A stretch of 64,000 bases of DNA from Isoetes taiwanensis (GCA_021234155.1 JAJEKV010000027.1:6634623-6698622); one strand, 5' to 3'; shown: positions 9,215-21,557, counted from the stretch's first letter. Program-made: numbers and translations. The notes: a model not told the origin generated them from the sequence alone.

Positions 9215-11963
9215 CGTAACGGGCTTGCCAAGCTGGTCTCTCCGAGGCATCTTGGGATCTTGTCCTTTTACACACTTGATATTGATATATTTACATGGGG
9301 TGGTGGTAGCTCCTTAGAGATTGATGCAAATTTATATGTATTGTACACCATGGTAAAGAATCAAATCTTTGCTCCATCAACATTCAACAAATTTTGAAGA
9401 CAAACCATATAATATATGTACACACGTTTAGAATTCCAAGGCACTCAAGCACAATCAATACAATTGCTAATTACGAGAAAAGTCTTCAACTAGAGAGCTG
9501 TTATCATCAGAGGGTTCACTCATTAAGGCATCTATAGCTACTTGATCCTCCGAATCCAATGGGAGGACATCCCCTTCATCTACGTACAGGTGGACTTCAT
9601 TGCCTTCTAAAGAAGGTTCCACAAAATGGGGGATACATCCCACACTAGTTTCTACCCTGGAAGAATGACTCTTCTTGTATCTCGGGGCCGTTTCGGTTGC
9701 TCACTAGTTTCGTCCTCCTCACGCCAGAATTTTGCTCCTGGGAGAAATCTCGCCTCCAACTCTCTGATCTTATCGAGGCCTCTAACCCCAAGTCTCTGCA
9801 GCCTTGCTGCACTGGACTCCATCAGGTGCTGCTTACGCCAACCTGGGGGTTAGTCCTAAAGGCTAAGTGGGAGTTTGGGGCACTTAAGAGATATTCATGG
9901 ACAAATACAACTCAAAATACCATAACAATCATAATGCTTACCCCATAGTCCCTCTGCACCCAATCAACCAGGTTAGTATACATATAAGCCACAGATAACA
10001 TTTCCATATCCATGCTTAAACATTCTCATCAGCATACAGTGCCTACTCCACGAGCTGATCAGGCCCTGCAGCCAATACGGGAAGGGTTTGCCTCATGTGT
10101 ACACACCTTCCATGCTGCGTCTAGCACTGGAGGACCACTTTTGCGATGTAGCGCGATAAAGAATCCAAACAAGATAACAATGCCACATGTCACGCACAAA
10201 CACAACCGCAAGTCCAAGCCATCACATGTGGACTCCGACCCTAGAGACTATGCACTTATACAATATTTTATTAAGCATATATGTTCCAATACCATTATGA
10301 TTGCAACCTATGCAATATCCAAATATAACCATAATGGTGATACCACAATAGAATACAATTCCCCATGCATTTCTCTAACATGTATACCACAATAGAAATG
10401 TCGATTCCACATGAGACATACCATGCAAGCATCTTTTCATGACACAATGCCCATTCTGCTCATGGCATAAGGAGCATACAAGCATCATAATCAAGTATCT
10501 ATTTTTCCTAGAGTTTGTTAGGAAATCTCTAATCAACCTTTATGTTCATGGATTCCATTATCAATCATTATACTGAGTTCCAATATAAGGGATACTGGTA
10601 CCGTTTCCCCATTTAATGCCGTTTCTTGGCAAGGTCTTTCTATCAATTAATGTCTCCCCATATAAAAAGGTTCTTCCCATTATTTTAAGTGTGTATTAAT
10701 CTAGGCCAACATATCGTTTCCATTAAAATTCTCCCTCCTTACTAAGTTGGTTCAACAAGTTCCTACTTGTTAAATTCACTTTCTCTACATTTTGCTATTA
10801 ATTTGCCTGGAGCCCATGCCTGCACTCATGGTTCTCATGCATCTCCTCGGCCTTATCCTCCCAATCTTCCTATTGAACCATTAATTTCTATAACAATCCT
10901 AACTTCCATTTGTTGGTACTTTTAATTGCTGTATCTTAATGTTATTTTATTACAATCATTCCTAGTCTAACGTTTTATACAGGCTGGGGTCATTCTCAAC
11001 CCTAACAGCTCGCGGTTCCAGCCTCCTCCACAAAGACCCCATGCCCTCGATTCCTCTTAATCGAGCCTTTCAAAAATCCCTGGCCAATAAATCGACCCTT
11101 TTGGGTTTGATTCAGACCTCCCAGGTCGGATTCATGTTGCAACGGCGTCTTCTGAAGGCATCTACTCCGGTTGCCATGGCCTCAAACTAGACCTATACAC
11201 AGCAAATTGGCCCATTGGGCCTCAATTCCGATCACCTAGCTTCAAATCCGACCTGATCTGGTGAGGCTTTTCCTGTGGCAGCATCAATTCCAAGCTCCAA
11301 CTTTGGCAGCTCTGGCCCTTCTGGTTGGCCATTCTGGACAATTTCGGCCCTTTCTTATGCCAGCCCGACCTGCCTTAGGTCATTCCAGATCACCTTGTTT
11401 TGCTATAGACCATGGTTTTCCTTTGTTATTCTAATCTTAATTTTTCTTAATTTCGAGCCCTTCTGCTCCTTTAGGCCTTTAAGCAGCCTTTTACATCGGG
11501 TTCTCTACCTTGGTGGTTCACCCAGCATCCAGCCATGTTTGTAAGAATCAGGCCAACCCAGAACCCTTCTGCTTCCAATCAAATTATAATACAAATTATT
11601 CCACCAACTACTACTTGCAATTAATATTCTATTAGCATCATAATTTCTTGGCCCAAATCAAATTCAACCATCCTAACATCCCTAGTGTAAGCTGTAAAGC
11701 ACATACCTGGTTAAGCTTCTTTGCATTTGTCCCGTATGTATTTTCCCAAGTCAGTATTAGTTTAATGGTCTCCTTAGCAAGTATACTCCCACCAGAAAAC
11801 TCGCAAATCCTCTACATTTCAATATTTATAGACCTCTTGTATAAATATCATATATATACTCTGTATGTATATTTCCAACTCAGTATTAGTTTAATAGTCT
11901 CTTCTAATAATAACCAAATTGTATTAAAATACTTACCTCACTTGTCACGCTAGGCTCGTTACA
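9215..11963 (-). mobile_element. 2.75-kb gypsy LTR shared by elements A and B
   Basis: On the minus strand the LTR starts TGTAACGAGC (11963 downward), directly after the purine-rich GAAGAGGAAAA of element B. It ends ...GCCCGTTACG at 9215 (canonical CA mutated), one base before element A's primer-binding site. The ends form an inverted repeat (TGTAACG / CGTTACg). So this single LTR is the 3' LTR of B and the 5' LTR of A. No coding frame of note lies inside; the short ORFs are chance. Confidence 0.8.
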
Positions 11964-11980
11964 TTTTCCTCTTCAAATTT

Positions 11981-12163
11981 TTAACCCATGTCCTCATGGG
12001 CGAGCTCAGGAAATTGGCGAAGAATCCACTTTGAATCTTCCCACGTTGCATCTTCAATTGGAAAACCAGCCCATTGGACCAAAAAATCTTGTGATTGTCC
12101 GTCTTCAAAGCTTGCGCATGTCCGTTTGCAAGATACGCTCAAGTTCAGGCTATAAAAATCCAT
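11981..12163 (-). pseudogene. Integrase C-terminal chromodomain (element B)
   Basis: The frame contains SQDFLVQWAGFPIEDATWEDSKWILRQFPEL, a chromodomain-like fold (Y/FLVKW.G.P.EDATWE) found at the C-terminus of chromovirus integrases, where it is thought to direct insertion through chromatin marks. It ends at a stop about 20 bases before the LTR. Confidence 0.8.
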
Positions 12164-12204
12164 CTCTGCTTACTAAATCATCGTCGGCAAACATATACGA
12201 CGGA

Positions 12205-13292
12205 TCAGAGACATACTTCCTCAAGTTGCTCACATGGAACACATATGCACCCTAACATGCGAAGGTAATTCCAACCTGTAAGCTCTTTTGCCAATGTGTT
12301 CCAACACTTTAAAGGGTCCCGCATACCTTGGAGCCCACTCTCCCACATTTTTAAATGCCAATGAGCTCTCTTTGGAATTAATTCGTAAAAATATATGCTG
12401 GCCTTCTGCGAATTCCAAAGGTTTACACCTTTTGTTTGCATACCATTTCTGCCATTTTGAGCCAATGCCAGATTTTGACGAAGTCTTCTCAATTCTGCAT
12501 CCAAATCGTGGGCTACCTCATTGGCCATTTCCACATTACGAGTAAAATCCCTCTAATTCAGCAGACATCGACACTCTTTGCCATAGATTGCTTCAAGGGG
12601 ACTCATCCTGATAGATTCTTGGTATGTACTATTGTATGCATACCAATCCCAGTGCTAGTATTTAGCTTAGTTCCCACATTCCAGAACAATTTGCCAAAAA
12701 TGACTCATAAACCTTGAGTCTCGATCTGAAGTAATGGTATGTGGCATACCATGCAATCTAAAAATTTCTTTGACGACTAACTTGGAGATATCCATAGCTG
12801 TAGCCGTCGTCTTTCTCGGCATAAAATGTGCTTGCTTAGTCAATCTATCTACTACAACATAAATGGCATTATACCCTTCCGGTATGCATTCCCATTTGAA
12901 TGAAGGAACTTCCAATGATTACAACTCCCTTGGGGGCTTAGATCGTGAAGCTTTAACCTTCTGACATGCTAAACATTTCGCCACATACTCTTTAACCATT
13001 TTCTTCTGCCCTAGCCAAAAGAAATTTTGTCTGACCTTCCTTTGAGTCTTGTGCACCTCAGGATGTCCCGCTAATGGACTATCATGCGCTTCATGTAAGA
13101 GCCTCATCCTTAATTCCAAATCATCCAGAATGCACATCCGACCTTTGTAATACAAGCTTCCATTAGATAACGAGTATTGTGGAAACTCGGTAGACCTCTT
13201 TGCCACTTTATCCATGAGATAAGCATTCCATGACCCTGGAACATACTAATAGAGGTCAAAAAGGATCTACAGGATAAAGCATCCACTATCAC
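12205..13292 (-). pseudogene. Integrase (element B), frameshifted
   Basis: Pieces in minus-strand order: 12919-13292 has the HHCC zinc-binding domain (LHEAHDSPLAGHPEVHKTQRKVRQNFFW, then CLACQKVKA). 12667-12915 has the core ([46 protein letters not shown]). 12230-12418 has the C-terminal part (GEWAPRYAGPFKVLEHIGKRAYRLELP). The pieces lie in different frames. The part expected between 12534 and 12667 (the region of the last catalytic Glu) is only weakly recognisable. Confidence 0.8.
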
Positions 13293-13395
13293 ATTCTCCT
13301 TGCCCGACCGATACTCAATCTCAAAGTCGTATTCTCTCTCGCAATTGCATCCATCTGTTGCCTATTATTCAAATGCCACTGCTTCACAAAAAATT

Positions 13396-14463
13396 TCAGA
13401 TTTTGATGGTCGCCAAATCATGTACTGGATAATTCTGCTCTGTTGGTGATAATTTACGAGATATATAGGCACACACTTTGCCATGCCGAATAAAGCTCCC
13501 AATAGCCTTTCCAGAGGCATCTGTGACCACTTGAATGGGCTGATTCATATTAAATATCTTTAAAATAGGAGCTCGAATTAATGCCTCCTTCAATTCCTAG
13601 AAACTTTCTTGGCAATTACCCATCCAAGCCAAATTAATCCCTTTCTTCAACAATGACGTGAGAGGAGCAGCAGTCTTGGAAAATTTGGGGAGAAATTTGC
13701 GATAGTAACCTGCAAGTCCCAAGAAAGCTCTTACTTCCTTCACAGACTGTAGCACTGGCCAATCTTTCACAGCTTCTATCTTTGGGGGATCTGGTGCAAC
13801 CCCATCTTCAGAAATTACATGACCCAAATAGACTAATTTATGCTGTGCAAAAGAACAGTTAGACATTTTCCCGTACACTTTCTCTTCTCTCAGAATGCTC
13901 AAAGTCTGCCTCACATGCTCCACATGTTCTTGCAGCGTTCTAGAATAGACTAGAACATCATCAAAGAACACCAATATAAAGCTATCCAGGAAAGGTCTAA
14001 AAACTTCGTTCATCAATTGCAAAAAGGTAGCAGGTGCATCGATTAAACTAAACAGCATCACAACAAATTCATAATGACCATAGCGTGTCCGAAAGGCCAT
14101 CTTATAAATATCTGACTCCTTGATCTTTATATGGTGGTATCTGGCTCGACGATCTATCTTAGTAAAATACTTAGCTTGACCCAATTGATCAAACAACTCG
14201 TCCACCCTGGGCAACGCATACAATCTGATTAAGTATCATGTAATCAATGCAAAGTCTCAATGTGCCATCTTTTTTCTTCACAAAAAAATAGGAGCACGTA
14301 ATGGGGACGTACCGGGCCTTATGAAGCCTTGATTCAACAATTCAGCCAATTGCTTTACCAACTCTGCCATTTCTAAGGCATGAAACATATAAGATGGTTT
14401 GGATGTAGGCTCCGCACCTGGAATGAGCTCGATCTCATGATCTACCAATATATGAGGAGGCAA
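13396..14463 (-). pseudogene. Reverse transcriptase and RNase H (element B)
   Basis: 13597-14223 carries [28 protein letters not shown] (first Asp kept), LVFFDDVLVYS (second Asp pair kept) and [28 protein letters not shown]. 13396-13593 is RNase H (IQVVTDASGKAIGSFIRHGKVCAYISRKL). 14278-14463 is the RT start. Compared with element A the catalytic Asp residues survive, but three frame breaks remain. Confidence 0.85.
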
Positions 14464-14887
14464 CTATGACAATTCATCTAGAAATACATCTTGAAACTCA
14501 TCCAAAACTTGTTGCACTTCAGGGGCAATTGTTTCCTCTTGCAACTCTGTTGAGCCTAGCAAACTATCCCGTAACACTGCACATCCCATTCTGGAGCAAC
14601 TTGAGTTGCTTCTTAAGCCCCTTCCAAGTCAATGGAATGATCGCGTACGATGAAGCTAACCCATCCAACACATGCTCTTCCCCATCTAGACTAGAACAAC
14701 TGATTAATTGCCTAGCACAGTCACAATGCGAGCACCCCCAGTCTCAACCATGATATCCAGGATGGCATCATACTTTTCAAGGCCAATGACCTCAGAATCA
14801 GGATGGGACGACATTTCCCTTTCCTTATATTCGAGGCATTCAACCATAGCATATGATGACTTAACCTTGCCATCGGCTAGTTCTATA
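14464..14887 (-). pseudogene. Protease-RT linker (element B), cut at the B/C junction
   Basis: Aligns with 7460-7838 of element A. The minus strand shows NPFQLIELADGKVKSSYAMVECLEYKE (broken here into shorter blocks by the junction) and later DAILDIMVETGG. Homology to A stops near 14887. From there the plus strand reads the RNase H end of element C. Confidence 0.65.
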
Positions 14888-14930
14888 AGTTGAAATGGGT
14901 TGCTTTTATGCAGCAATATGATTTTTTTTA

Positions 14931-16019
14931 GTGGATTATCGTCCTGGTAAAGAGAATGTTGTGGCAGATGCTTTAAGTAGGCGTTATGCAGTTTGTTCTC
15001 TTTCTATAGCACAATCCAACCATTTGGAGGAAATGAAGCCATTGTATGCCACTGACCATAATTATAAGGATATTTGGTTGTTGGCTCAAAGTGGCAATGC
15101 ATATGGATATAAGATCGTTAATGGGTTCTTATATAAAGGTCCAAAGCTATGCATTGTTCAGAACCTTCGGTCACTTATTCTTAGAGAAGTCCATGATGCA
15201 CCTACTGCGGGTCATCGTGGCGTGGGGGCGACTTTGGCAAAGCTTGAACCATACTTTATTTGGCCTGGATTGCAGAGAGATGTCTTGGTTCATATTCGTC
15301 ATTGTGTTACTTGTCAACGGATAAAGAAAGCGAACAATAAACCACATGGTGTTCCTTTATCCTTGCCTATTCCAAAGGCAAAGTGGGAGCAGATCACTAT
15401 GGATTTTATTGTTGGTCTTCCTGCAAGTTCTCGCAAGAACACTGTCATTTGGACAATTGTTGATTGTTTAACTAAGCACACCCATTTTATTCCTTGTTCG
15501 GATAAGTTGACGGCTTATAGTGCGGCTACGCTCTTTATCAAAGAGATATTTAGGCTATATGGGTTGCCAAAGATTATTGTATCCGATCGTGATACAAAGT
15601 TTACCAGTAAATTCTGGAAGGCATTATTTATGCAATTGGGAACAGAGTTAAGGTTCTCCACTGCTTTTCACCCAGAAACTGATGGACAATCCGAGGTGGT
15701 AAATAAAGCTATTTGTTCCATCTTAAGGGGGTTTGTCAATGAGCATCAAGGTCATTGGGAAGAGTATTTGCCTATTGCTAAATTTGTATATAATAATACC
15801 TATCAGTCTACCATATAGATGACCCCTTTTCAGATGGTCTATGGTCAGCCTGTACAGGAGCCATTCTTTCGAGTGTATGAGGATGTTCCAGCTGCTGATA
15901 ATTTGGTTATTGAGCATAAGGATCTCATGGACTTGCTTCAAGCTCGTATTCGAGGTGCTCAGGATTATTTTGCCAAGAAATCATCTAAGTGGCAGCTGCC
16001 AATGGTTGGATATGGATGA
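14931..16019 (+). pseudogene. Gypsy integrase (element C)
   Basis: Domains in order: end of RNase H (DYRPGKENVVADALSRR), HHCC zinc domain (LREVHDAPTAGHRGVGATL, CVTCQRIKKANN), core with WEQITMDFIVGLP (first Asp), IVSDRDTKFTSKFW (second Asp) and HPETDGQSEVVNKAICSIL (Glu), and FVYNNTYQSTI. A TAG at 15816 interrupts the NTYQSTI-TPFQMVYG junction. The frame then continues to FAKKSSKWQLP and decays. All three catalytic acids are visible, so the stop is the first clear inactivating change. Confidence 0.85.
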
Positions 16020-16259
16020 GGATCCATAAAGGACACTTTAAGAAAGGTGCTCACAAGAAAGGTCTTAAATGTCAACTCCATTTCCATGGACCATTTCAAG
16101 TTTTAAGTGGTCAAGGAGAGTGCATATCAATTATGATTGCCTCAATGTTAGAAAATGTATGATATAGTGAATGTATGATAGGCAAAGACTTACCTCCAAT
16201 TGAGAGGTTAAGTGAGCCAGAATTGATTGATATTTCCAAAGTTCTAGAATCAGGAAACA

Positions 16260-16507
16260 ATTTTGGAAGACAAAATCCACTAGTGGTTCAAGACAGTATT
16301 TGGTAAAGTTTGCTCACAAACCTTTGGAGGATGCTTCATGGGTGCGTGGCAATGTTTTTAGAAGCTCATCCGGATATTCTTAGCGAATATAAAGATCGGA
16401 AAGCAAAGGAAGCCGAGAGACAAGAAGAAGTCCAAGGACAGGCTTCTACTAGCTGGCCTAAGCGAGGGCCAAGGAAGGTCTATGCTCGGATGGCTAAAGG
16501 TATTTAA
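16260..16507 (+). pseudogene. Chromodomain tail of gypsy pol (element C)
   Basis: The translation around 16290-16400 reads RQYLVKFAHKPLEDASWVRGNVFLEAHPDIL, a chromodomain followed by a charged tail (YKDRKAKEAERQEE) ending at 16507. The start is frameshifted relative to the integrase above. Confidence 0.7.
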
Positions 16508-16554
16508 ACACCCTTTTGCAGCAGAGGACTGCTGCAATGTCAAGAGGGAGGGAA

Positions 16555-16870
16555 TGATATATGCCAAGGACGTGGCAAAAGGCTTTAGGCCTTTTCGGGC
16601 CATGTGGGCCTTTGGTCCTTTGGGCTTTTGTCCAAAGGGGGCTTTGGTCCAAAGAGGGACCAAAGCGGCGTGCATGCTATATAGTTGCTCGGGGGAGAGC
16701 TCTGGGGCAGCTGTATCTTGGGTGAGGGCTCGTGGTTGGGTGGTGAGATAGCGTGCCACGTCAAGTGTCTGTTTTAATTCGCCGTGAAGAAAATCCCAAT
16801 TATAGTTAAGAAATACGAAATCCTGAGTCACAACTAACACTTTCTACAACTATCTGCTAGCCCACTAGCA
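16555..16870 (+). mobile_element. Candidate 3' LTR of element C
   Basis: A purine tract (AAGAGGGAGGGAA) directly precedes TGATATATGCC at 16555, as expected for an LTR start. Inside are a perfect hairpin CTTTGGTCC/GGACCAAAG (16642-16650, 16657-16665) and a TATA-like GCTATATAG (16677-16684). The right end is uncertain; CA at about 16870 is a guess because no second LTR is available. Confidence 0.45.
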
Positions 16871-19800
16871 TTTGTGGAATTTCTGTCCAAAACAAAACGA
16901 AAAACTGGGCTTTCCAGGTCCCCTCATTTTTTTGTTGCAACTACTTATCTGCATCTTCCTCCTCAAATTGTTTTTGCAAAACGTTCGCATTCGTTTCTTC
17001 AATAATTTAGCCATGGAGGTAAATAAAAAAATGCACAAACCTTCTTCAATTAAGAGGTTTCAGACCAGAAAATAGCTGCCAGATCCAAGCTCTCTTCTGG
17101 AAAGATTCAAATGGTTATTAAAGAATGGCCTACTACAGTGCTCAAGAAAGTGGGCTATGCTATGGTTCTTGCAACTGGGCTATGCTCTGGGCCTTGAAAC
17201 TAGGCTTGTTTTAGAGCTCAAAAATGGCAGGTTCAAGAATTCTCTGCTATTTTTTTTGTAAAACAGAGCTCTACAATTCATTGCCGCTGGAAAAAGGGCT
17301 CCGAGATGGCTGGTCTGAACATGGCAAGAATTTAACAAATTACCACCAATAATTACAGATTAGAAGTAATTTATTCATGGATACGATGGATATATTTATA
17401 CCTGGACATATATGACTTAAGTTTCTTTGGACTTTAAACTTTGATTGCAAATAATGAAAATCCTTTGAACTGTGACTCAGATTTTACATAGAATACTTCT
17501 TAGTAACCCAGTTTCCAAATGAAATACTTGATCTGCAAAAAGTTTGAGGAAAAGTAATAAATTTACAAAATTTTATGGCATATTCATGAAAGAGGCAAGC
17601 AGGACCAGCTTCATGTTCATAGAAATGAATTTCTTTTCAGATTCAGTTTCAGTCAGATGACATAATTAGCATATCAGTAAATACTAGTGTCTTTATTATT
17701 TGTGAAGCGGCATTTGTGACAAGGCATGCATTGCATGCATTGCAAAATGACTCTGTTAATTATCTGCAGGTCTTCATATGATCTGCAGTAATAAGCAAGG
17801 CCAAATCCACAGAGATAACATTTTCAGAACGTGGCATTTTTAAGCTCTAGCATAAGCTCTCCAAATGCACAATGCTTCTCTGCTATTGCTGCAAACAACA
17901 TATCTAGGTTTTCATAAGCTGCAATAGGCTATTGCCACTTGATCACTCTCATCATAGCCTAGACAAATTGTTTCCTGTTGGGAAATAATTGACCACCAGA
18001 GGAGCAGAGGATTTTTGAGCTTTTTTACACGGGACTTTGGATTTTGCTGTTCTTTTCTGGCCTGATACCTCCTTGGAAGAACTAAAGAGCTTCAGAAAAA
18101 GCCTTTTAACTGGAAAACACTTGCGCATTTTGCTAGTGTCCTCCATGGCTGAAGAAATCAAGGAAATGGATGTCCTTTTGCAGTAATAGGAAAAATGAAT
18201 ATGCAGATAAATAGTTAGTAGCAGGGGTGATTCTTATAGCATGAAATAACGTGTAGTTGAAGATAAAGAAGAAATTTAGGTTCAACATTTGAATTACAGA
18301 GGAACTGCAGCGTGCTGAGGAAGCAAAGAATTAGGTTGTGGGATGTTATGTTAAGACAGCATATCAGTCCTTTTTCTTTTCGAAAATAAGGATCACTGCA
18401 TGCTGAACTGCTCATGTGTTGACTGCCATATAACCACGTTAAACACTTTTGACTAGAAATTTTATTTGGGTATTTGCAACATGTGCAATCTATTCAAGTT
18501 GGTTGGTTATGATTTGTTCATTGCTTCTGTAGATTGTGTGGGCATCTAATCTGTTAGTTTTGCTTCTGGTGAACGTTAAAATTTGTACGTGTTCTTCCAC
18601 GCATCTACATTCTTCAAGTGCATAGGCTTTATGGGAATTTGCTTCTCAAATAATAGATTAAAATAGAATAGAATAGAATAGAATAGAACAAAGAATTCTG
18701 TGAACACGGTCAAGCTTAAATGTTTAAGAGTTCAATTGGCAGAGGGGCCAGAGGTCGGAAACAGAACTGTTTTATACTTTATAGTCACATTTGAACGAGA
18801 TCAATTGCAGGTTTTGTTTTGCCTGTAACATTTTATTAGAAGTTGGTTGGGTACTTGCAACATCGATATGTTATTGTTTTTATTTCTTTTTATCTCCTGT
18901 AGATTGAATCATCTAGCAAATTCCCTTAAAGCCTCTCTCGAACCAAATACTCAGATTTTTGGAGATCAACATGAACAGAATGAGCAGAAGGTGTGTAAAC
19001 CACAAGTAAGAACCACAAACAATCCTCATTTTACTGTATTTAAGACAAGGAAAATGGAGTTTTGCGCCACTTATACATCCTCAGATCCGATGGACTTCCG
19101 TCAAATGGCACAAAAATAAAAAGGGAAATTGTCCGCCCTCATCCACAAATTGCAAACAGAACTAAAAGATGTGAATTCTGCAACGCCTTAATTTGGATGG
19201 CCAATGGCGATTGTAGATAAAAATTTTGCTCAAGCTTTTGGCTAATGTTGTGTCGTCTTAATTGTCTAGCAAGGATGGCAGTTATCCTGCTATAGAATCT
19301 GCAACGGCTAATCTACTGTCTGAGGCCGATTTGGTTGGCGGCCCTGTTTCAACTAAATTGATTTCGCATCAAAATCGGCACTGTTTCAACTCAATCAATA
19401 AAGCTTCCATATTTTTTTAACTAGTTTTTTGTAATGGATCTTGTTAGATGTCAAAATACCCTGGTAGCAATTTGAATCAACAGTCTGGTAGATTTATGCT
19501 TATGCTGAATTTTGCAGGTGATTCAATTTGTTTTAAAGCTTATCTTTGAGTTTTCTGGAACAAGTCTGAAAACATCAAATAAGCATTACATGCACGCTTC
19601 AATTCGTTTATTTATTTTCTGATATCTTCTTGCTGTATTAGATACAAGAACTGGTTGTTAATAAATGCAGGTTTGAGGCTTAAGAATGGAAAGGAAATAG
19701 TGCCTTTTCAGATCCATGATCCTTAACATAAGTTATTTACCTTTCTGATGAAGATGAACAACAAATAACAATCTGCTTTGTGAAGTCTCTAGTAGGATCA

Positions 19801-20321
19801 GAGTGTTAACTTACACATGTGGTGACCAAAGTAGAAGTCAGCAGGTTTATCTATTGGGTCTTCTACAAGAGCACAATATTCTTGGACATAGTGGCAAAGA
19901 CCATGGATATGTGGACTGGAAACGTGAGGGTGATTCTCAAGAGCTTTCAAGCTGGACCCTGCTTATCATGCACTTCTGTGATTCGGCATCTCATCTTAGT
20001 TATGCAACATAACTAAGTGGTCATAGTTCTTGCACTGCAGAAAGCTTTTCCATAGAAGTACCTTCATCAACTTCTTGCAAGAACTTCGAAGTGTATGCAG
20101 GGAGCCTTTTTAAAAGCATGAAGGTATAGTACTTGATGGATGGATATTTTTTGTTTGTGTACTTGGAGCAGAATTTGAGAGCAAACCGTCTGCCTGCCAG
20201 CTCTACAAAACTTGCACAAACTTCCTAAGCTAATGTTATGATGCTATATTTCAAGTTCTATTTATAGAACCAAAAAGAAAGAAAAAGGCCAAAGGGAAGA
20301 AAAAGGGCTGGTGTTATATAT
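16871..20321. other. Spacer upstream of the F-box gene
   Basis: About 3.4 kb of AT-rich DNA without a gene I recognise. It holds an (AATAG)n microsatellite at about 18660-18690, matching the LINE tail unit. A 70-codon basic minus-strand frame (17952-18161; MEDTSKMRKCFPVKRLFLKLF...) and a plus frame at 18847-19119 have no family signature; either could be a chance ORF or a decayed exon. Confidence 0.5.
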
Positions 20322-21557
20322 ATGAATAAAAAGCTACAATGTTCTTATGAAAAGCTGCAGATGATGGAGTCCTTACCCACCGAGATCATAGAGAAGTTTC
20401 TGCTAAAGTTGGAGAATATAGCAGATGTGGCCCGCTGCACACTTGTCTGTTGGGAGTGGAACCGAATTATCCATTCAAAATTCTTCGACCAAGGGCAGCC
20501 TGCAAGCTACAGGCCAATTGTGTGCAGTGTGAACGGCCGGGGAGATGTTGTATGGCAGTACATTGCGTTAGCAGGGGCCAAACAGCATGCATGGAACAAA
20601 TTCAAAATACCTAATTGGGAAGAAAGGGTGGGCTTCAAATCCAGCTGCAAAGGCAAGAGCATATTTGATCCGGCACTGAGAAAGGTCTCCCAAGGCTTGC
20701 TCTGCTGCTATCTTAGCATCACACAAACTGAACGGGATGCGCATGTATGCATCTCTCGTCTCTTCGGCTCCTCCGCTCGCTTTCAGGTGCCGGAAAAGTT
20801 TCTCGCTCCCGCCGAGGATGTTTCCGACATGTGTTTCCACTTCGACTCGTTGAGTCAAAATTACGTTGTCATCCTCATTGCTCAGTTTGATCTTCTTGTC
20901 TACACTTCTACCACCAAAAGATGGAGTAGAAAGATTGATGCACTGCTTTTCATTCCATACTCTGAGCTGCCTGCAATACGATTCTTTCGTTCAAGGTCCA
21001 ACCTCTTTCTCGGAGGAACATTCTATGTCTTCGAAACGTGCCATCTTTCCTTCAACATGTATGGTTGTGGTTATAACATTGCTTCAGAGAAGATGTCCAC
21101 CAAGCCATTCCTTTTACCCCAACTCCACAACCTTAGCTTCGACACTGTCAACTTCTCCTTTGTAGACAATAATGGAACCATGATGTTGGTTGCCACAACA
21201 CTAGATAGGGATATGGTTACAAGAAACGGTATGTTGCGTGCTACAAATGATGGAACCATCTTCATCATGGTCGCCTCTGAACAAAAAGATGCATTTGTTT
21301 GCAGCACAATTTCCTCCATCAAGCTCAAAGCTATCTTGCCCCAACCATGTTGGCCACACGGGAGGGCACGACATGGGCGACATTTTATAAAAGATATTGT
21401 TTGTGGCCATGACCTTGTTCTCCTTTTGTTTAGAGACATGCCTCAAATATTGTCTCACAACCTTTCCACTAAGACATGGCAATGGTTGGAACATCCCCTA
21501 GTCAATGTTGGAGTCGAAGACATATGTTTTCTTCCTCGAATAAGTTTTTTGAAATAA
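20322..21557 (+). CDS. F-box protein with beta-propeller-like C-terminus
   Basis: Intact single-exon frame of 411 codons. The F-box is at about residues 15-55 (LPTEIIEKFLLKLENIADVARCTLVCWEWNRII), the motif that binds SKP1 in SCF ubiquitin ligases. The rest has repeated hydrophobic strands with aromatic/GG patterns (VVILIAQFDLLVYTSTTKRW; HDLVLLLFRDMP...LSTKTWQW), like kelch or F-box-associated domains that hold the substrate. I cannot name a substrate. The first ATG follows TATATATA at 20312-20319 by only a few bases. If that is the TATA box, translation more likely starts at the second ATG pair (20358/20361), just before the F-box. The stop is TAA at 21555. No lesion is visible, so this is the best candidate for a functional gene in the window. 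Confidence 0.85.
   Translation: MNKKLQCSYEKLQMMESLPTEIIEKFLLKLENIADVARCTLVCWEWNRIIHSKFFDQGQPASYRPIVCSVNGRGDVVWQYIALAGAKQHAWNKFKIPNWEERVGFKSSCKGKSIFDPALRKVSQGLLCCYLSITQTERDAHVCISRLFGSSARFQVPEKFLAPAEDVSDMCFHFDSLSQNYVVILIAQFDLLVYTSTTKRWSRKIDALLFIPYSELPAIRFFRSRSNLFLGGTFYVFETCHLSFNMYGCGYNIASEKMSTKPFLLPQLHNLSFDTVNFSFVDNNGTMMLVATTLDRDMVTRNGMLRATNDGTIFIMVASEQKDAFVCSTISSIKLKAILPQPCWPHGRARHGRHFIKDIVCGHDLVLLLFRDMPQILSHNLSTKTWQWLEHPLVNVGVEDICFLPRISFLK

Larger units (their letters stand above)
11964..14887 (-). mobile_element. Ty3/gypsy element B, pol interior (protease to chromodomain)
   Basis: Minus-strand order from 14887: protease-RT linker, RT, RNase H, integrase and chromodomain, then a polypurine tract (GAAGAGGAAAA) at the LTR edge. 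Gag and the 5' LTR are missing: homology ends at about 14887, where a plus-strand gypsy element begins. It belongs to the same family as element A. Many frameshifts and stops are present. Confidence 0.85.
14888..16870 (+). mobile_element. Ty3/gypsy element C, 3' part (RNase H end, integrase, chromodomain, LTR)
   Basis: Plus-strand fragment beginning inside RNase H (LKWVAFMQQYDF, DYRPGKENVVADALSRR) and running through integrase and chromodomain to a polypurine tract and 3' LTR. Its 5' two thirds are missing; the left edge abuts minus-strand element B. Its protein is clearly different from A/B and D, so it is a third gypsy lineage. Confidence 0.85.

Noticed and set aside
9626-10395. Plus-strand ORFs inside 9215-11963
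   Set aside because: They lie within an LTR defined by terminal repeats and have no domain.
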